Position numbers and translations under genes: made by a program. The notes below the pieces were generated by a model, which was given only the letters and a program-made list of their open reading frames with translations, was not told the DNA's origin and made no database searches. A stretch of 9,155 nucleotides of DNA, taken from positions 1 to 9,155 of the forward strand of contig JAAXIE010000299.1 in NCBI GenBank assembly GCA_012270525.1, given 5' to 3'. This stretch comes from Dehalococcoidia bacterium. Lineage in GTDB: Bacteria > Chloroflexota > Dehalococcoidia > UBA3495 > JAAXIE01. This document shows, piece by piece, positions 6,791 to 9,155 of this stretch. Within the stretch, counting starts at the first letter, position 1. Each line of letters opens with the position of its first letter.

Positions 6791-7574
6791 CCAAAAGTTG
6801 TTCCACCTGCGTGATGGTTGCTTCGCCGACGCACAACTGGTCTAGCAGGTGCTTGGCCCTGCTCATCTTGTGTCGCGCGGTTGATTCCAAGTCGGACTGG
6901 TGGTCATGGGGGGTGCCGCTGTTCTTGCGAATCTGCAAGGCTACCCCCAGGTGGGAACCGCACTGGTGGGCCAACTGCTGGGCGTAGTCGTCCCCGCCGG
7001 CGGTGAGCACGCCCAACTGGGCGGCGCAACCCATCAGGGAGCCCGTCTTCATCTCGGCCAGGCTTAGGATTCCGGCGAGGTCTTGCTGGCCGTTGGCGTG
7101 CGCCAGTTCGATGTGCAGGCCCTCGCAGGTGCGCGCGCAGGCGGCATCCAATAGGCGCAGGGCCGCCAGAACGGTCTGGTCATCGAATCCGTGCTCCTGC
7201 AAACGTGCGAGGGACAAGCGGGCCATGGCGTGCAAGCCGTCTCCAGCGTTGATGGCTTGGCCGGAACCCCAACGTCCCTCGATGCGGTTTTCGCCGGTTG
7301 CTCTCTGGTTGCCGGTGACAGCGATGCCACGGTGCACCGCGAACCGCTGATGGGCCAACTCCACGGCTGCTGCTGCGGGCAAGGCCCTGCGGTAGTCGCC
7401 TGAGAGGCCGTTGCAGATGATGAGACAGAGTCTTCCCCGTGGCAGGTCTCCTGTAGCGCGGCCGGAGATTTGAAAGGCCAGCATATCGTGTAGCAGTTGT
7501 ACGGGGCTGGCCACTGCCCGTTCCATTTCCCGTTGCAGGTCTGGTCCCAATCGGTGAATCAGGTGAGTGGTCAT
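6756..7574 (-). CDS. Polyprenyl-synthetase-like protein lacking both Asp-rich motifs
   Basis: 272 residues from the ATG at 7572-7574, one base after the tsaC stop and with no Shine-Dalgarno, so probably coupled. The fold assignment to class I (trans) polyprenyl diphosphate synthases rests on the helix framework: RLCLIICNGLSG (~48-59), AVELAHQRFAVHRG (~70-83), SGQAINAGDGLHAMA (~94-108), EMKTGSLMGCAAQLG (~164-178) and LGVALQI (~199-205). The first DDxxD motif, expected straight after the LIH-like AVH, reads RGIAV; the second, expected after LGVALQI, reads RKNSG. Both Mg-diphosphate sites are therefore absent, the C-terminal part is short compared with the usual ~300-330 residues, and IPP/allyl condensation is unlikely. 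The frame is clean, so it does not look like random decay. It could be a non-catalytic partner subunit or a repurposed isoprenoid-binding fold; the exact role is unknown. Confidence 0.75.
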   Translation of the reverse strand: MTTHLIHRLGPDLQREMERAVASPVQLLHDMLAFQISGRATGDLPRGRLCLIICNGLSGDYRRALPAAAAVELAHQRFAVHRGIAVTGNQRATGENRIEGRWGSGQAINAGDGLHAMARLSLARLQEHGFDDQTVLAALRLLDAACARTCEGLHIELAHANGQQDLAGILSLAEMKTGSLMGCAAQLGVLTAGGDDYAQQLAHQCGSHLGVALQIRKNSGTPHDHQSDLESTARHKMSRAKHLLDQLCVGEATITQVEQLLDDSSGPGDGLA

Positions 7575-7575
7575 G

Positions 7576-8199
7576 TTATGTGGCAATGGCTGCGATGAAG
7601 GACTCGATTTCTTCCCATGGCACGGCTCCGGCACGCACCAGAGTCGGGCGGTCGCCCGAGAGATCGATGATGGTGGAAGGAACCCCCAAAGCGGCCTCGC
7701 CCCCGTCCAGCACCATGTCGCATGATACGCCGAGTTGCTTGCGGACCTGGTCCGGAGTGCTGGGGTCGGGCCCGCCAGTGATGTTGGCACTGGTGCCTGT
7801 GACGGGGCCTCCCACCGCTGCAATGAGACTGAGGGCGAGGGGATGGTTCGGGACCCGCACGGCAACGGTGCCGTGGCCGCCTGTGACGGAGCTCGATATA
7901 GTGTGAGCCTTGGGTACGATCAGGGTGAGGGAGCCAGGCCAGAACCGCTCCGCCAACGCGATGGCGAGGGGAGGCACTTCGCTTGCGGTATCTTGCAGCA
8001 TCTCGGAGTTGGCCAGCAGCAGCGGCAGCCCCATGTCGGGAGGACGGTGCTTGGCACGGAATACGCGCTGCACAGCTTGGGCATTGAAGGGGTCGGCACC
8101 CAAGGCGTAGAGGGTATCTGTGGGGAAGGCCACCAGCCCACCCTGGCGGATTCGCTCCGCGGCTTGTTCGATTCTGCTCTCAGCCAACCTCTGTCCCAC
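7576..8199 (-). CDS. tsaC: L-threonylcarbamoyladenylate synthase (Sua5/YciO/YrdC family)
   Basis: Makes threonylcarbamoyl-AMP from threonine, bicarbonate and ATP, the first step of t6A synthesis at adenosine 37 of tRNAs reading ANN codons. The 207 residues form a single YrdC domain without the C-terminal Sua5 extension. Motifs: VAFPTDTLYALGADP near residues 23-37, the KHRPPDMGLPLLL lysine/arginine loop, FWPGSLTLIV, VAVRVPNHP, the TGTSANITGG loop and STIIDLSG. The start is GTG at 8197-8199; AAAGG about 12 bases upstream is a distant ribosome binding site, so a nearby alternative start is possible. It is the first gene of the minus-strand operon, about 37 bases after a predicted transcription start. 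Confidence 0.94.
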   Translation of the reverse strand: MGQRLAESRIEQAAERIRQGGLVAFPTDTLYALGADPFNAQAVQRVFRAKHRPPDMGLPLLLANSEMLQDTASEVPPLAIALAERFWPGSLTLIVPKAHTISSSVTGGHGTVAVRVPNHPLALSLIAAVGGPVTGTSANITGGPDPSTPDQVRKQLGVSCDMVLDGGEAALGVPSTIIDLSGDRPTLVRAGAVPWEEIESFIAAIAT

Positions 8200-8242
8200 C
8201 TGCGCGGTCGACCTTTGGATAGGCCCCTGACCAACTTGACCG

Positions 8243-8271
8243 AGTATAGCATGGGTGCTACCTTGGGTCGA
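8243..8271 (-). promoter_or_regulatory. Predicted sigma-70-type promoter of the tsaC operon
   Basis: Read on the minus strand: -35 TCGACC (8271-8266; four of six consensus bases), a 17-base spacer, and -10 TATACT (8248-8243; five of six) preceded by TGC, an extended -10. Transcription would start near 8236, leaving a leader of about 37 bases before the tsaC GTG. Confidence 0.6.
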
Positions 8272-8277
8272 GTCATA

Positions 8278-8310
8278 GGGGCTTGGAACTTTCGTTTCGC
8301 ATCCAACCCC
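8278..8310. repeat. Imperfect inverted repeat between the divergent promoters
   Basis: GGGGCTTGGA (8278-8287) pairs with TCCAACCCC (8302-8310) except for one extra C, across a 14-base spacer. It fills most of the space between the two predicted -35 boxes. It could be a regulator site for either direction, or chance. Confidence 0.3.
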
Positions 8311-8337
8311 TTGTAGCCGAGACGAATGGTGCTACAA
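8311..8337. promoter_or_regulatory. Inverted repeat over the guaA promoter, possible operator
   Basis: TTGTAGC (8311-8317) and GCTACAA (8331-8337) form a perfect 7-bp inverted repeat with a 13-base spacer. The half-site centres are 20 bases apart, about two helical turns, as for a dimeric repressor on one DNA face. It overlaps both the -35 and -10 boxes. It lies upstream of the predicted start, so it would act as DNA rather than as an RNA hairpin. Confidence 0.4.
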
Positions 8338-8338
8338 T
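8311..8338 (+). promoter_or_regulatory. Predicted extended -10 promoter of guaA
   Basis: -35 TTGTAG (8311-8316), a 16-base spacer, and -10 TACAAT (8333-8338) preceded by TGC, an extended -10 that can offset the weak -35. A start site 7-9 bases downstream falls at about 8345-8347, only 2-4 bases before the first guaA ATG, so the mRNA may be almost leaderless. Confidence 0.55.
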
Positions 8339-8348
8339 AAGCTGTACT

Positions 8349-9155
8349 ATGGTAGAGGGACGCACGGACTCCGGCAGAAGGGTATCGACCAGCGACGATC
8401 TGGAGGTCTCCGCTTACCTGGAGATCGCTCAAGAGCGGTCGGGCACTCCCGCCAACGGGGCGGAGCCGCGGGGTGCTCATGGCGTTGTGGTGGTGGACTT
8501 TGGCTCCCAGTACCGCCAGCTAATTGCCCGACGTGTCCGGGAGATGCGCGTCTACTGCGCCGTAGTGCCGCCCACGGCGTCGTGGGAAGAGGTGGCGTCG
8601 GCCAACCCGCGAGGAATCATACTTTCCGGTGGGCCGTCGTCGGTCTACGACCCTGATGCTCCCATGCCCCCAGCATGGGTGTACCAGCACGGGCTGCCCG
8701 TTCTGGGGATCTGCTACGGCACCCAGGCGTTGGTGCAACAGCTTGGGGGAAGGGTCGATCCTGCGAAGACACGCGAATACGGGCATGCCATTCTGCACCA
8801 GAACGAAAAGGATGCGCCGATCTTCGCCAACCTGCCGCCGTCGATGCCGGTGTGGATGAGCCACTCCGACCAGATCGTGGAGCTACCACCCGGTTTTCGC
8901 TCGCTTGCCTATACCGACAGTTCGCCCATGGCGGCCATAGGCAACGGCGACAACATTCTCGGGCTGCAGTTCCACCCTGAGGTGGTGCACACTGCCAACG
9001 GGAAGAGTATCCTGGAGAACTTCCTGTTTGGCATATGCAAATGCGAAGCCAATTGGACCCCGGACAATTTCATCGACCAGTCGGTGCGGGCGGTAAGGGA
9101 GCAGGTGGGCCGGGGCAAGGTGATTTGCGCCCTCTCAGGTGGCGTGGACTCGGCG
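8349..9155 (+). CDS. guaA: GMP synthase (glutamine-hydrolysing), 3' end beyond window
   Basis: Converts XMP to GMP using ATP and ammonia released from glutamine. 269 codons are in the window and end inside the ATP-pyrophosphatase P-loop SGGVDS (residues 263-268). The glutamine amidotransferase domain begins at about residue 46 (VVVVDFGSQYRQLIARR) and has the triad Cys122 (GICYGTQ), His209 and Glu211 (QFHPEV), plus MSHSDQI. The ATG at 8349 adds about 45 polar residues before the domain that most GuaA proteins lack. It has no Shine-Dalgarno but sits 2-4 bases after the predicted start of transcription. A GTG at 8487 would instead give a family-typical MVVDFGSQ start. Transcribed divergently from the tsaC operon. 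Function is very secure; the start is not. Confidence 0.95.
   Translation, partial: MVEGRTDSGRRVSTSDDLEVSAYLEIAQERSGTPANGAEPRGAHGVVVVDFGSQYRQLIARRVREMRVYCAVVPPTASWEEVASANPRGIILSGGPSSVYDPDAPMPPAWVYQHGLPVLGICYGTQALVQQLGGRVDPAKTREYGHAILHQNEKDAPIFANLPPSMPVWMSHSDQIVELPPGFRSLAYTDSSPMAAIGNGDNILGLQFHPEVVHTANGKSILENFLFGICKCEANWTPDNFIDQSVRAVREQVGRGKVICALSGGVDSA

Noticed and set aside
6756..7574. A frameshift in the polyprenyl-synthetase-like gene that would hide a DDxxD motif
   Set aside because: The sequence on both sides of each motif position aligns in one frame without a gap, so the aspartates are substituted, not displaced.
7575..7865. 97-codon upstream extension of the polyprenyl-synthetase-like frame
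   Set aside because: It lies wholly within tsaC in another frame. The ATG at 7574, directly after the tsaC stop, starts the recognisable domain.
7920..8480. 186-codon minus-strand frame reaching across the intergenic region into guaA
   Set aside because: It overlaps tsaC in another frame and runs antisense to the start of guaA; no recognisable domain.
8339..8490. Purine riboswitch or attenuator upstream of the guaA domain
   Set aside because: No guanine-riboswitch-like core or terminator with a T-run is visible, and the stretch is open in the guaA frame.
1..9155. CRISPR array, insertion sequence, tRNA/rRNA gene, attachment site or defence island
   Set aside because: No short spaced repeats, transposase frame, terminal inverted repeats or tRNA-like sequence were found. 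Uma2 genes alone do not make a defence system.

Overview
This 9.2 kb window looks like part of a chromosome from a GC-rich bacterium. Almost everything in it is densely packed housekeeping sequence. The gene set (glycolysis, diaminopimelate synthesis, tRNA A37 modification, GMP synthesis) is bacterial. The archaeal-type phosphoglycerate mutase and the tandem Uma2/DUF820 genes would fit a lineage such as Chloroflexota, but that placement is inference and the window alone does not prove it.

Layout. A short intergenic region (8200-8348) separates two divergent transcription units. To the right, on the plus strand, lies the 5' two thirds of the glutaminase/ATP-pyrophosphatase gene guaA, cut by the window end. 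To the left, on the minus strand, nine genes run head-to-tail with gaps from a 35-base overlap to 46 bases, so they read as one operon: tsaC (threonylcarbamoyl-AMP synthase), a shortened polyprenyl-synthetase-like gene, pgk, an apgM-type phosphoglycerate mutase, tpiA, miaA, dapF, and three tandem Uma2-family genes, the last cut by the window start. No terminator-like hairpin was seen between them.

How the genes fit together. pgk, apgM and tpiA cover three steps of the triose part of glycolysis/gluconeogenesis; the GAPDH and enolase genes are not in the window. tsaC and miaA act on the same nucleotide, adenosine 37 of the tRNA anticodon loop, in different tRNA sets (t6A and i6A). dapF makes meso-diaminopimelate for lysine and peptidoglycan. 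guaA, transcribed away, finishes GMP synthesis. The Uma2 genes have no known housekeeping role and appear to have been appended at the operon's 3' end, coupled to dapF through an ATGA stop/start overlap.

Main points of interest: (1) the polyprenyl-synthetase homologue has lost both aspartate-rich catalytic motifs in a clean reading frame, suggesting a non-catalytic subunit or repurposed fold; (2) the Uma2 genes form a tandem array with an exact 581-base period, nearly identical ends and a divergent centre in the middle copy, suggesting gene conversion; (3) the guaA promoter has an extended -10 box that would give an almost leaderless mRNA encoding a protein with a ~45-residue N-terminal extension, and a perfect 7-bp inverted repeat covers that promoter; (4) PGK and ApgM each carry a substitution at a usually conserved metal/nucleotide-binding residue. 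No mobile element, CRISPR array, RNA gene or defence island was found, and I see no clear evidence of a wholly new multi-gene system.
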